Shown here in pieces: positions 26,556 to 35,485 of a stretch of DNA of 64,000 nt. Source of the DNA: an uncultured Amylibacter sp. (GTDB lineage: Bacteria > Pseudomonadota > Alphaproteobacteria > Rhodobacterales > Rhodobacteraceae); contig OY365741.1 of the NCBI GenBank assembly GCA_959347425.1, positions 496,001 through 560,000 of the forward strand, written 5' to 3'. The position numbers and the translations under genes were made by a program. The notes below the pieces were generated by a model. It worked only from the letters and a program-made list of their open reading frames with translations, did not search any database and was not told where the DNA came from. The stretch's first letter is position 1; each line of letters begins with the position of its first letter.

Positions 26556-26999
26556 CTATTTTAGAGCGAAAGCAAAGGGCAAAAGCTGACTAATTGTGAA
26601 AATTTGTTCTTTCCCTGATTTTGATAGGCACAAAACGGGGATATCATGACCAAATTCCCAGATGACTTGGCGACAAATACCGCAAGGTGTAGCGATGGTG
26701 GGGCTGTTGGTGATAACGGCTATCGCTTTGATTTTTATAGTTTTAATTTTTCCCGTGCTTTGCCCGCCGATTTTGCCCAACGCCACGGCGGTGAATATGG
26801 CGGTGCGTTCGGCGCAATTGGTCGCGCCAAAGCTGGCGTTTTCAACATTGCACCCAGTGGTGAGCGTGCCGTCAGTTAGCAAAACCGCCGCACCAACGTG
26901 GAATTTGGAATAGGGCGCGTAGGCGTTTGATAACGCGGTTTTGGCGGCGGTACGCAGGCGGATTTTATCCGATTCGGTTATGAGTGTATCATTTGTCAT
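26556..26999 (-). CDS. cdd: Cytidine deaminase
   Basis: Zn-dependent deamination of cytidine/deoxycytidine to uridine. 147 residues from the ATG at 26999 (MTNDTLITESDK). The earlier in-frame ATG at 27149 adds a hydrophobic stretch without family match and would overlap the divergent methyltransferase gene. Active site: NVENASFGATNCAERTAI (zinc Cys and catalytic Glu) and PCGICRQ (two zinc Cys). The start YAPYSKFHVGAA is typical of the homotetrameric class. It lies 50 bp after the 5'-nucleotidase start on the same strand, plausibly co-expressed for pyrimidine salvage. Confidence 0.93.
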   Translation of the reverse strand: MTNDTLITESDKIRLRTAAKTALSNAYAPYSKFHVGAAVLLTDGTLTTGCNVENASFGATNCAERTAIFTAVALGKIGGQSTGKIKTIKIKAIAVITNSPTIATPCGICRQVIWEFGHDIPVLCLSKSGKEQIFTISQLLPFAFALK

Positions 27000-27140
27000 A
27001 ATGGCTATTGTAAGAATTTTTGGACGGATAGCAAGGGGGTTTTGGGAGGGATTTTTATGACGCGGGGCAGATTGGCAAAACCCTATTGACACTTTTTTTA
27101 AAAAATATAAAAACCAATAAACAAAAAGAAAGGCTGCCCT

Positions 27141-28076
27141 ATGGCCCACCCCATACTCACATCCATAAGAACCAACAGAATAAAAAAACTATTCAAACGG
27201 CTAACTTTGGATAAATCCCTTGCAACCCTCGTGAGGCAACCAGATTTCAAATCTTTTTGCCAAAATTTGGGCTATAACCTGACTGTGGCAAACTTTTATT
27301 CCTCCATTCCAATGATGACGGATTTGGATGCCCACTATACGGCTAACGATAAAAAACCCCTGTACAACCACGAATCTGTCTTTAATAAAAAGACTATGGA
27401 GCAGTTTTTAAACCGCTTAATGAAATACGAACCTGAGTTCAAACCGCCCCAAAATCCTACCGACATTGAGACCGAATACTTTTCTAAAAATGAGCTGTTT
27501 TCCCATTCCGATGCTATGGCATATTACGCTATTATCCGCCATTTTAAGCCGCAAAAGATTTTTGAAATAGGCTGTGGCTATTCCACTTTGGTTGCCAACT
27601 GCGCGGTGACGAAAAACAAAAGCGGGCAGATTATCGCGAACGAACCCTATCCACGCGGATTTTTGCACCAGTTGCCTAATGTAAAATTAACCGCGCAAAC
27701 CGCCCAGAAAATCACTGCCAAACATATCAATTCGCAACTGAATGACGGCGATATTTTGTTTGTGGATACCACGCACACGGTGAAAGAGGGCTCTGACGTT
27801 ATTCATATCATTTGCAATTTACTGCCGAACATTACCAAAACCATCTATGTTCATTTTCACGATATTTTTCTGCCGCTTGTTTATCCGAAAGGTTGGATTT
27901 ATGAGGGACGGAATTGGGAAGAGCAGTATTTATTATATGCTTATTTGTTAAACAATCGGCAATGCAAGGTGCTGTATTCTTCCGCCTATAATGTCCATTA
28001 TTTTAAAAAGGCAATGCAGGGTTTTACCGTGGCTAAACCGGGCGGAGGCGGGAGCCTGTGGTTAAAACTGAATTGA
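27141..28076 (+). CDS. Class I SAM-dependent methyltransferase, Methyltransf_24-like
   Basis: 311 residues. SAM motif I is at about 141-150 (IFEIGCGYST). IIANEPYPRG and DGDILFVDTTHTVKEGSDV give the acidic and catalytic loop typical of the small-molecule or polysaccharide methyltransferase group that includes cephalosporin-hydroxylase-like enzymes. AT-rich. A TTGACA at about 27085 upstream has only a poorly spaced TATAAA, and an AAGAAAGG site precedes the ATG. Two acyltransferase-3 genes follow on the same strand, so a role in surface glycan decoration is plausible. Substrate unknown. Confidence 0.8.
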   Translation: MAHPILTSIRTNRIKKLFKRLTLDKSLATLVRQPDFKSFCQNLGYNLTVANFYSSIPMMTDLDAHYTANDKKPLYNHESVFNKKTMEQFLNRLMKYEPEFKPPQNPTDIETEYFSKNELFSHSDAMAYYAIIRHFKPQKIFEIGCGYSTLVANCAVTKNKSGQIIANEPYPRGFLHQLPNVKLTAQTAQKITAKHINSQLNDGDILFVDTTHTVKEGSDVIHIICNLLPNITKTIYVHFHDIFLPLVYPKGWIYEGRNWEEQYLLYAYLLNNRQCKVLYSSAYNVHYFKKAMQGFTVAKPGGGGSLWLKLN

Positions 28077-28129
28077 TGCGATAAGCCCCCATGAATAAAC
28101 CAATATAAACAACACACAATGACACCTTT

Positions 28130-29179
28130 ATGACCCAAACTCGCACAAACAATTTTGATGGAATTCGTATTATCGCGGCCTCTATGGTTATCATCGGGCA
28201 TGCTTATGGGTTGACTGGGAATGGCACTGCTCCTTTCTTTTGGCAATACACCGTTTCTGGTGTGGGTATCAAAATTTTCTTTGCCATCAGTGGTTATCTG
28301 GTTGTGAAAAGTTTTATGCTTGATCCCCATTTTGGGCGATTTCTGGCAAAACGCGCCTTGCGGATTTTTCCAGCCCTAATAACCCTTGTTATTGTAAGCG
28401 CCTGTATTTTAGGTCCTATAATAACGATATTGCCATTAAGTGATTATTTCTCTCATCCGGACTTTAGCAAGTATTTTCAAAATATAGCCTTAATTCATGC
28501 TCGCTATTTACCGGGGGTTTTTGAAACAACCCACTATCCTCATGAAATAAATGGGCCGTTGTGGTCTTTAGCTGCCGAGTTTTTTATGTATTTATCCGTG
28601 ATGATGGTTGCGGCTTTATCCTTAATTTTTGCTCGTAAAAATCGTATTGTTTTTGAAATTATATGGACTATTTTTACCCTTGCGCTTATCATTATTGATA
28701 TTGGCCAGAATTGGGGAATCTGGGATTTTCACCTTGATGTTAGTAGGCCTGTTTCTGCTGCCCTGTTTTTCGGAGTTGGCGGAATGATTTTTCTTGCGGA
28801 AAGATATACCACGCGGCAAATCCCTGTCGTTGTTTTAATCGCGATGGCAATTTTGTTGCAAATAGACCATAATCCTGTATTACTAATCGTTTCCTATGTT
28901 TTTACCCCAATTATTATTATTCGCTTGGGGCATGCCAGCTGGCCTGTTTTGCGCGATTTGGGGCGGTGGGGTGATTTGTCCTATGGCACTTATTTATATG
29001 GCTGGCCTGTGGCGCAGGTGTTGATTATGTATTATTTGACAACCCTGCCGTTATTCGCGCATATCGTTTTGGCATTGCTTATCAGCTATGTTTTGGGGTT
29101 CTTTTCTTGGCATTTGGTGGAAAAACGGGCGTTGCGGTTAAAGCCCAAAAAGGCAGTAGACCCTGCCCGACAAGGTTAA
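28130..29179 (+). CDS. Acyltransferase-3 family membrane protein (copy A)
   Basis: 349 residues, about ten hydrophobic helices. Acyltransferase-3 signatures: NNFDGIRIIAASMVIIGH at the start (catalytic His in the IIGH motif), FFAISGYLVVKS, and a conserved FLAKRALRIFPAL arginine loop. These enzymes transfer acyl groups to cell-surface or periplasmic sugars (OatA/OafA type). A second copy with the same leader follows. The start ATG lies 53 bp after the methyltransferase stop. Confidence 0.88.
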   Translation: MTQTRTNNFDGIRIIAASMVIIGHAYGLTGNGTAPFFWQYTVSGVGIKIFFAISGYLVVKSFMLDPHFGRFLAKRALRIFPALITLVIVSACILGPIITILPLSDYFSHPDFSKYFQNIALIHARYLPGVFETTHYPHEINGPLWSLAAEFFMYLSVMMVAALSLIFARKNRIVFEIIWTIFTLALIIIDIGQNWGIWDFHLDVSRPVSAALFFGVGGMIFLAERYTTRQIPVVVLIAMAILLQIDHNPVLLIVSYVFTPIIIIRLGHASWPVLRDLGRWGDLSYGTYLYGWPVAQVLIMYYLTTLPLFAHIVLALLISYVLGFFSWHLVEKRALRLKPKKAVDPARQG

Positions 29180-29242
29180 ACTACCCCAGATGCAATAAGC
29201 CCCTATAAATAAACCAATTAAACCACGCACAAGGGCACCCTT

Positions 29243-30316
29243 ATGATCGAAACCCGCACAAACAATTTTGATGGAATCCGCATCATCGCGGCCTCTATGG
29301 TTATTATAGGTCATGCCTATGCGCTGACAGGGAAACCGCCCGCCCCCGTTATTTGGCAAAATGTTATACATGGTTTTGCCCTTGAGATATTTTTTTCTAT
29401 CAGTGGCTATCTAATTTTAAAAAGTTTTTTCTATGACCCCAATTTTGGGCGATTTTTGGCAAAACGCGCGTTGCGGATTTTCCCTGCATTGATAGCTCTT
29501 GTTATTGTAACCACTTTTGTTTTAGGGCCACTTGTAACAACTGCTTCTTTGAATGATTATTTTTTCTCGGCTTCTTTTAGCAAGTATTATAGCAATATAA
29601 TTTTAAAAGTTAGCTATTTTTTACACGGCGTTTTTGAAAACAATATCTACCCGAAGGCTGTTAATGGGGCGTTGTGGACTCTGCCCGTAGAATTTTTAAT
29701 GTACTTATCCGTGCCACTGGCGGCCGCAGTTTCTTTGGTCGCATTGCGCAAGCACCGCATTGCGTTTGATTTGCTTTGGACGATTTTCACTCTTGGGCTG
29801 ATTATCGGTTATCTTTGCGTGGTGCAGTACAAAATATGGGATGTATCGCATATTGTTCTATTTCAAAGAGCACCTCTTGCTCATTTATTGCTTGTCGCCC
29901 CGTTTTTCGGCGTTGGCGGGATGGTTTTTATCGCGGAACGCTATACCACGCGGCAAATTCCTGTGGTCGTTTTAATCGCGGTGGCGGTTTTATTGCAGGT
30001 GTATCAATCACCGATGTTAAAAATCCTTGCCGTCATTTTTATTCCGATTATTATTATTCGCGTAGGGCAAGCCAGCTGGCCTGTTTTGCGCGATTTGGGG
30101 CGGTGGGGTGATTTGTCTTATGGGACTTATTTATATGGGTTTCCTGTGGCGCAGGTGTTGTCTATGTATTATTTGACAACCATGCCGTTATTCGCACATA
30201 TTATTTTGGCATTGCTTATCAGCTATGTTTTGGCGTTTGGCTCGTGGCATTTGGTGGAAAAACGGGCGTTGCGGTTAAAGCCCAAAAGGGCAGTTGACCC
30301 TGCCCAACAAGGCTAA
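29243..30316 (+). CDS. Acyltransferase-3 family membrane protein (copy B)
   Basis: 357 residues, a tandem paralogue of the preceding gene. The first 30 codons and the last 60 codons are nearly identical at the DNA level, and the upstream leader (GCAATAAGCCCC...AAACCAAT) is duplicated too. The central helices (about 90-260) differ more, including the loop between NGALWTLPVEF and the RQIPVVVLIA segment, so acceptor specificity may differ. It has the same His motif and FLAKRALRIFPAL. It is convergent with the YqeY-like gene with no gap (stop at 30316, next stop at 30317). Confidence 0.88.
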   Translation: MIETRTNNFDGIRIIAASMVIIGHAYALTGKPPAPVIWQNVIHGFALEIFFSISGYLILKSFFYDPNFGRFLAKRALRIFPALIALVIVTTFVLGPLVTTASLNDYFFSASFSKYYSNIILKVSYFLHGVFENNIYPKAVNGALWTLPVEFLMYLSVPLAAAVSLVALRKHRIAFDLLWTIFTLGLIIGYLCVVQYKIWDVSHIVLFQRAPLAHLLLVAPFFGVGGMVFIAERYTTRQIPVVVLIAVAVLLQVYQSPMLKILAVIFIPIIIIRVGQASWPVLRDLGRWGDLSYGTYLYGFPVAQVLSMYYLTTMPLFAHIILALLISYVLAFGSWHLVEKRALRLKPKRAVDPAQQG

Positions 30317-30769
30317 CTAGCCCAACTGTTTCTTAACCAACGCCCCAGCCACGGCAAAATCCATGGTTGTTGCATGCTTTTCCTTTAATTCCGCCATAAC
30401 CCGCCCCATATCGCGAATCGATTCGGCACCCAGCGTTTCAATCGCTTGCTTCACCGCCGCTCGGATTTCGGATTCGGACATTTGTTTGGGTAAAAAAGCC
30501 TCTATCACCGTGATTTCCATCAATTCCTGTGCTTCCAATTCGGGGCGATTGGCGTTCGCATATTGCGTGGCGGATTCCTTGCGTTGCTTAATCATTTTCG
30601 CCAAAATCTGCAAAACCTGCTGGTCTGTCGCGCCGTCATAATTGCCATCGCTGCGCACGGCTATATCATAGTCCTTAATGGCGGCGGTAATCAAACGCAA
30701 GGTCATCAGCCGTTTGGAATCTTTGGCTTTCATAGCCTCTTTAATCTGGGAGTTTATCTGTTCGCGCAT
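30317..30769 (-). CDS. GatB/YqeY-domain protein
   Basis: 150 residues from the ATG at 30769 (MREQINSQIKEAMKAKD). The in-frame ATG at 30871 adds a leader with no homology and lies in a second-type heptamer stretch. Typical features are RLMTLRLITAAIKDYD, a central IKQRKESA helix, and the C-terminal tail domain with MGRVMAELKEK and AGALVKKQL. It resembles the tRNA-binding tail of GatB and is often found near rpsU/dnaG/carA in Alphaproteobacteria, here divergent from carA. Function not established. Confidence 0.9.
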   Translation of the reverse strand: MREQINSQIKEAMKAKDSKRLMTLRLITAAIKDYDIAVRSDGNYDGATDQQVLQILAKMIKQRKESATQYANANRPELEAQELMEITVIEAFLPKQMSESEIRAAVKQAIETLGAESIRDMGRVMAELKEKHATTMDFAVAGALVKKQLG

Positions 30770-30867
30770 TGTTTTCTTATCCTTTTGCTTTGAAATTTGC
30801 TTTAAAAAGCCTATGGGGGGCGGACAATAACCCAAACGCGGGGGATATGCAATATCGTTTTCACGAT

Positions 30868-30928
30868 TCATAATTCACAATTCACTATTAAAAATCCACC
30901 ATTCACCCCCCTATTCACCATTGACAAC
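30868..30928. repeat. Second-type heptamer array, right orientation
   Basis: Units of the AATTCAC/CATTCAC kind between the YqeY-like gene and carA, complementary to the GTGAATT arrays at 8303, 22281 and 53816. No left partner is visible nearby. Confidence 0.5.
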
Positions 30929-30955
30929 CGCCCCGATTTTATCTAACACCCCCCT

Positions 30956-32134
30956 ATGTCTAAACACCCATTAACCCCTGAGAACCCCACCGCTTGTCTG
31001 GTCTTATCGGACGGCACACTCTTTTATGGCACGGGGTTTGGCGCGGAGGGCATAATTACCGCAGAATTGTGCTTTAACACCGCCATGACGGGCTACCAAG
31101 AAATCATGACCGACCCGTCCTATGACGGGCAAGCCATCACTTTCACCTTCCCCCATATAGGCAATACTGGCACAAACCGCGCCGATTGCGAGTCGGCCCG
31201 CCCCTTCGCAAAGGCTATGGTGATAAAACACCCGCCCAGTGCTGCGTCAAACTGGCGGTCAGAGGATGACTTGGCGGTTTGGGCAGCAAAACACGGGATA
31301 ATAGGCATCGCGGGTGTGGATACTCGCCGTCTTACCCGCGCGATTCGCACGCAAGGCGCACCGCATGTGGCGATAGCCCACAGCCCCGATGGGCAGTTTG
31401 ATTTGGACGCACTGATGGCGCAGGCTCGCGATTTCGCGGGATTGGAGGATATGGATTTGGCGGGGGAGGTTTCCTGTACCAAAGACTATCACTGGCAACA
31501 GGGGCGGTGGCAATTCCCTGCTGGGTTTGAAGGGGCTGGCAAATCGCATAAACGCGTTGTCGCCATAGATTTCGGCGCGAAACGCAACATTCTGCGGTGT
31601 TTGCATTCTGCTGGGTGTGAGGTTGTGGTTCTACCCGCAACCTCCAGTGCCGATGATATTCTGGCGCAAAAGCCTGACGGTATTTTCCTATCAAACGGAC
31701 CGGGCGACCCTGCCGCCACGGGGATTTACGCGGTACCGATGATAAAACGGCTTTTGCAGACGGATTTACCGATTTTCGGGATTTGTTTGGGGCATCAAAT
31801 GTTGGGGCTTGCGTTGGGGGCGAAGACGATTAAAATGGGGCATGGGCATCACGGTGCAAACCACCCTGTGAAGGAAATCGCGACTGGTAAGGTGGAAATA
31901 ACCTCTATGAACCACGGGTTTGCGGTGGATTCTGCAAGCTTGCCAAAGGGAGTCATTGAAACGCATGTGTCTTTATTTGATGGGTCAAACTGCGGGCTGA
32001 TGGTGGCGGATCGCCCGCCCCACGCGTTGGTGTTTTCGGTGCAACAGCATCCAGAGGCTTCGCCCGGGCCGACCGATAGCTTTTATTTGTTTCAGCGGTT
32101 TGCCGATAGTATAAAACAACGGCAGGATGCGTGA
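30956..32134 (+). CDS. carA: Carbamoyl-phosphate synthase small subunit
   Basis: Glutaminase subunit feeding ammonia to CarB for arginine and pyrimidine synthesis. 392 residues: N-terminal CPSase small domain (LVLSDGTLFYGTGFG, FNTAMTGYQEIMTDPSYDGQ) and a class I glutamine amidotransferase domain with the nucleophile in FGICLGHQM and the His/Glu of QQHPEASPGPTD. carB is not adjacent. The next gene begins at the carA stop (TGATG), so it is translationally coupled. Confidence 0.96.
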   Translation: MSKHPLTPENPTACLVLSDGTLFYGTGFGAEGIITAELCFNTAMTGYQEIMTDPSYDGQAITFTFPHIGNTGTNRADCESARPFAKAMVIKHPPSAASNWRSEDDLAVWAAKHGIIGIAGVDTRRLTRAIRTQGAPHVAIAHSPDGQFDLDALMAQARDFAGLEDMDLAGEVSCTKDYHWQQGRWQFPAGFEGAGKSHKRVVAIDFGAKRNILRCLHSAGCEVVVLPATSSADDILAQKPDGIFLSNGPGDPAATGIYAVPMIKRLLQTDLPIFGICLGHQMLGLALGAKTIKMGHGHHGANHPVKEIATGKVEITSMNHGFAVDSASLPKGVIETHVSLFDGSNCGLMVADRPPHALVFSVQQHPEASPGPTDSFYLFQRFADSIKQRQDA

Positions 32135-32826
32135 TGAAAATAGGGATATTGCAAACGGGACGCGTGCCAGAGTCTATGATTGATGATTTCGGCGAATACC
32201 CCGATATTTTCGCGGATTTCCTTGATGGATATGGGTTTGAGTTTGAAACCTATGCAGTGGTTGACGGACAATTCCCTGCGGGTGAGGACAGCGCGGACGG
32301 CTGGTTAATAACAGGTTCGCGTCATGGAGCGTATGAGGATTTCCCGTGGATAGCCCCTTTGGAAGGTTTAATCCGCGCGATTTTTGCTGCCAAACGCCCG
32401 TTGGTTGGCGTGTGTTTCGGTCATCAAATCATTGCTCAAGCGTTAGGCGGGCGTGTGATAAAGCATCCAGACGGCTGGGTCATAGGGCATCAAATTTATG
32501 AAACGGATTGGGGTGCTTCGGGCAAATCAACTCTGTCTTTGTTGGCGTATCATCAGGATCAAGTCGTTGATCTGCCCGCCGATGCGCGGTGTATTGGGGG
32601 CAATGATGCGTGCCGAAATGCTGTGCTGGCTTATGGTGATTCGGTTTTGACTATCCAGCCGCATCCAGAGTTTTCCCCCGCGTTTGTGCGTGATTTGATT
32701 GATAAGCGGGGGATTGGCGTTCTGCCCGATGATTTGCGGGTGAGTGCGCGGTTAACTTTGGACACTCCCGTTCAAGCGGGCGATGTGGCGGAGCGGTTTG
32801 CGCGGCATTTTCTGGCTAGTTGTTAG
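32134..32826 (+). CDS. Class I glutamine amidotransferase-like protein
   Basis: 230 residues. It opens with KIGILQTGRVPESM, has the nucleophile Cys in GVCFGHQIIAQALGG, and the His-Glu pair in IQPHPEFSP. This is the stand-alone GATase/GMP-synthase-like group (YfeJ or gamma-glutamyl hydrolase relatives), and the acceptor is unknown. A GTG immediately before the ATG at 32134 could serve as an alternative start. It overlaps the carA stop, so it is probably made with CarA. Its last codons (A-S-C-stop) run into the first heptamer of the next array. Confidence 0.85.
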   Translation: MKIGILQTGRVPESMIDDFGEYPDIFADFLDGYGFEFETYAVVDGQFPAGEDSADGWLITGSRHGAYEDFPWIAPLEGLIRAIFAAKRPLVGVCFGHQIIAQALGGRVIKHPDGWVIGHQIYETDWGASGKSTLSLLAYHQDQVVDLPADARCIGGNDACRNAVLAYGDSVLTIQPHPEFSPAFVRDLIDKRGIGVLPDDLRVSARLTLDTPVQAGDVAERFARHFLASC

Positions 32827-32850
32827 TTATTAGTTATTAGTTATTAGTTT

Positions 32851-33165
32851 TTTTAGCCCTTCGGGTCTTCGCCATCGCTTTGCGATGTCACCACGGGGCG
32901 CGCCCGCACCCTTGAGGCTAAAGCCTCTTCGGGGCGGGCGCACCCAAGCCTGTCCGAGCGTCTTTTGCCAAGCCTAAATAAATTTAGAATAACCTTATCG
33001 TCTTGCAACCAAAGGCTTTTGTGTATGGGCTTTTTCATGATTTTATTTTGGTCGGGCAGGTTCAACTGCCCTTATGAAAAAGCTCTATATGCACAAAAGC
33101 CCCTACCCTCGCGTGGAGCTGGTCGGCATTCGCGTAAGCGATGACGAAGACCCGCAGGGCTAATC
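32851..33165 (-). repeat. Element E, copy 4 (composite, centre deleted)
   Basis: Read in reverse it shares the CCTGTCCGAGCG...AAATAAATTTAG block and the terminal CGATGACGAAGACCCGCAGGGC block with copy 2. The central AAGTATTCTTTGCAAATAA region is deleted, and a larger hairpin replaces the internal GCCCTCAC/GTGAGGGC stem. A second E end (CCCTTCGGGTCTTCG) is at its left edge, so this is a composite of at least two events. Confidence 0.6.
33009..33103. repeat. Palindromic 95-bp repeat, copy 1
   Basis: GGCTTTTGTG...GGGCTTTTTCAT pairs with ATGAAAAAGC...CACAAAAGCC, with a smaller inner GGGCAG-gttcaa-CTGCCC hairpin. An essentially identical copy in direct orientation is at 33415-33510. Looks like a MITE-type hairpin, though its ends coincide with a variable stem of element E. 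Confidence 0.7.
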
Positions 33166-33414
33166 CGTTAATTATTATTCTAGAGCAGACCTAATAATCT
33201 AGGAAACGACCGCCCAAAAAGGGTGGTCGCGCGCACCCTCACCCCCACGGGTGCGCGTCAGCTTATCGGTTGTACTGGGTCAGTGTATTTTAGAGTCGCT
33301 GGTGACGCAAACTCCCTAACACCTAACAACCAAGACGCACACCCTTCGGGTTCGCGCGACCCGTGCCACCATGAATAATAGTTATTTTATTTAAAACAGA
33401 ATTTGCCAAGCATA

Positions 33415-33510
33415 GCCAAAGGCTTTTGTGTATGGGCTTTTTCATGATTTTATTTTGGTCGGGCAGGTTCAACTGCCCTTATGAAAAAGCTCTATATGCA
33501 CAAAAGCCCC
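33415..33510. repeat. Palindromic 95-bp repeat, copy 2
   Basis: Repeats 33009-33103 with no difference that I can see. It is followed directly by the right heptamer arm. It is preceded by GCCAAGCATAG and an E-end fragment (CCCTTCGGGTTCGCGCG). Confidence 0.7.
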
Positions 33511-33547
33511 CACTAATCACTAACCACTAATCACTAATAACTAACAA

Positions 33548-34546
33548 CTAATCGTTAATCGCTAATCGTTCATCATTAACCACATCAATCAGCTTAAACT
33601 TACTCTCCAACCACGGAATATACCGCACACACGGGTCAATCAGCTTTTTCTGCAATAACGGCCGCGTCAGCTCGGCTATCTCCTTGGGTATATCACCCAA
33701 CGCACCCCTCCGCGCCACCAACGATATCGTCCGCGTCAAATCCTTAAACGGCAGAGGCATAACCTCCACATCCTTAACAAACCGATACGCCCGCAAATAC
33801 CCCAAAGGCGTAGTAATCGCCCACCCCGCCTTATCCGCCACCATACATAAAATCGCGTGATAATTGTTAAACTCAAACCGATTCGGCAGGTTAATCCTCT
33901 GCCTCGCCAAATGCGCCTCTATCTGGCGACCCATCATAGCCGTCGAGGAATACCGAATAAACGGCATCTTCAATAACTGCGCCGCGACATCGCCACGGGG
34001 ATTCACCGAGCCTCGGGGGGCGACGACTATGAACGGCTCGGTCAATAAGGGAAACACATCCATCCAGTCTTCGGTCGGCGTGTCGGCGGTGATAATCACG
34101 TCCATAGCCCTCGATTCCAGTTCTTGACTTAAATGATGGCTGGAATCGGTTTCCAGCAAAAACTGGCAATCGCGCAGCCGTTTGGATAGTTTCATCATCA
34201 ACGCAGGCGTTACGTCCGCGTCAAAATCATCCACGACCCCGACCCGCAACCGCATCATTTTTGAAAAATTGAACACGGCGAGTTCGGCCTTGGCTTGGGT
34301 TGATTCGGATAGAATGTTTTGGGCTCGGCGCAGGAATAGGCGACCTGCTGACGTTAATTCTATCGGGCGATTGGCGCGGTTTAATAACAGCACGCCCAGC
34401 CCGTTTTCTAGGTTGGTCAGCTGTTGTGAAATCGCAGAAGGCGATGATGATAGGCGTTTGGCGGCAGAGGAAATTGTGCCTTCCTCCACAGCCGCGACAA
34501 AAATCTCAATCGCCCAAAGGGTCATTTTTCCAGCAATATCTACCAT
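33548..34546 (-). CDS. LysR-family transcriptional regulator
   Basis: 332 residues. N-terminal winged helix-turn-helix (about 8-65: EIFVAAVEEGTISSAAKRL, SPSAISQQLTNLE) and a C-terminal periplasmic-binding-like effector domain. The target is unknown. It is divergent from the Sel1 genes, which is the usual arrangement for a LysR target, but these are foreign-looking, so a link is weak. The C-terminal E-R-L-A-I-N-D-stop is encoded by the heptamer array (CGATTAGCGATTAACGATTAG), so the original stop appears to have been lost or displaced. Confidence 0.9.
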   Translation of the reverse strand: MVDIAGKMTLWAIEIFVAAVEEGTISSAAKRLSSSPSAISQQLTNLENGLGVLLLNRANRPIELTSAGRLFLRRAQNILSESTQAKAELAVFNFSKMMRLRVGVVDDFDADVTPALMMKLSKRLRDCQFLLETDSSHHLSQELESRAMDVIITADTPTEDWMDVFPLLTEPFIVVAPRGSVNPRGDVAAQLLKMPFIRYSSTAMMGRQIEAHLARQRINLPNRFEFNNYHAILCMVADKAGWAITTPLGYLRAYRFVKDVEVMPLPFKDLTRTISLVARRGALGDIPKEIAELTRPLLQKKLIDPCVRYIPWLESKFKLIDVVNDERLAIND

Positions 34547-34683
34547 GGTGTTTATCCTTGTGGGTTTATGGGTGAAGGCGGGTGCTTATCAATAAAATAG
34601 CGTTGATTGCGCTTGTCTGCAAGGGAAAAATAATTAAAGTGATAGGCAAATGAATTGCGAATTATGGTAAATAGTTAGCGGGC

Positions 34684-34712
34684 TTGAAGAGGATTAGGTT
34701 TTTTGGTATAAG
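34684..34712 (+). promoter_or_regulatory. Promoter of the Sel1 gene pair
   Basis: TTGAAG (34684-34689), 17-bp spacer, TATAAG (34707-34712). The predicted start near 34719 would leave only a few bases before the ATG at 34724, which favours the second ATG at 34745. Confidence 0.55.
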
Positions 34713-34744
34713 GTGGGGAATTCATGTTTCGCTTTGGGGAAAAA

Positions 34745-35449
34745 ATGGAACTAAATACTAAAAAAATGGTAGAAGATCTTGCTGAACAAGGTAACCCATA
34801 TTGGCAGCTTGCTCTGGGGGATATGTATTACCTTGGAAAGGGTGCTACGCAAGATTACAAGGAGTCGGTGAAATGGTACGCACTAGCCGCCGAACAAGGG
34901 GATGCAACGGCACAGTTTAGATTAGGAACTGTCTATCAAGAAGGGTTAATTTTTCCACAAGATTATAAAGAAGCCGCAAAATGGTTCATCTTAGCCGCCG
35001 AACAGGGGATTGTAGGTTCACAAAATAATACAGCGCTGATGTATCTTGACGGACTAGGGGTTCGGCAAGATTACAAAGAAGCGGCGAAATGGTTCAGATT
35101 GGCCGCCGAACAAGGGAATTCAGATTCACAGTTTAATCTGGGAATAATGTATTACAAAGGTGTTGGCGTTCCAAAGGATTACAAAGAAGCGGTAAAATGG
35201 TTCAAATTGGCCGCCAAACAGGGAGATGAATTAGCACAGATTTGTTTGGGAGATTCATATGCTGAGGGAGAGGGCGTTTCACAAGATTATGTTCGTGCCT
35301 ACATGTGGTATATTATCTCCGATTTAAATGGTGCTAAAAACGCCCCCAAGGAAAAAGAGACAATTGCAAAAAAGATGACTCCCGCGCAGATAACCGAAGC
35401 GGAAAAATTGGCAAGACAATGTATTGTAAATAATTATAAAGAGTGCTAA
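34745..35449 (+). CDS. Sel1-repeat (TPR-like) protein
   Basis: 234 residues from the ATG at 34745, which has GGGGA upstream; an ATG at 34724 adds seven residues. Five or so tandem 36-residue Sel1 repeats dominate: DYKEA-KWF-LAAEQG-A-AQ-LG-MY-GLGV recurring at about 30, 66, 102, 138 and 175. The C-terminus is charged. There is no signal peptide, so probably cytoplasmic. Sel1 proteins act as protein-interaction scaffolds. AT-rich, between LysR and the his operon, and followed 36 bp later by a second small Sel1-like gene. Confidence 0.85.
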   Translation: MELNTKKMVEDLAEQGNPYWQLALGDMYYLGKGATQDYKESVKWYALAAEQGDATAQFRLGTVYQEGLIFPQDYKEAAKWFILAAEQGIVGSQNNTALMYLDGLGVRQDYKEAAKWFRLAAEQGNSDSQFNLGIMYYKGVGVPKDYKEAVKWFKLAAKQGDELAQICLGDSYAEGEGVSQDYVRAYMWYIISDLNGAKNAPKEKETIAKKMTPAQITEAEKLARQCIVNNYKEC

Positions 35450-35485
35450 TTTATTGAGACTTATTAAATACGAAAGGAAATAAAA

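Larger units (their letters stand above)
32817..33566. repeat. Heptamer array pair enclosing a nest of repeats
   Basis: Left arm 32817-32850 (TTAGTTA units), right arm 33511-33566 (CACTAATC, ACTAACA, CGTTAATC units). The interior holds a rearranged element E, two copies of a 95-bp hairpin sequence, a GAGGCT-AA-AGCCTC palindrome, CGACCGCCC-aaaaa-GGGTGGTCG and GCGCACCC...GGGTGCGC stems, and an E-end fragment like that at 1363. No gene is visible in this 720-bp convergent region between the amidotransferase and LysR genes. Confidence 0.8.

Noticed and set aside
27085..27105. TTGACA upstream of the SAM methyltransferase as a promoter
   Set aside because: The spacing to TATAAA is about 14 bp, shorter than normal, and the region is poly-T/A, so the match may be chance.
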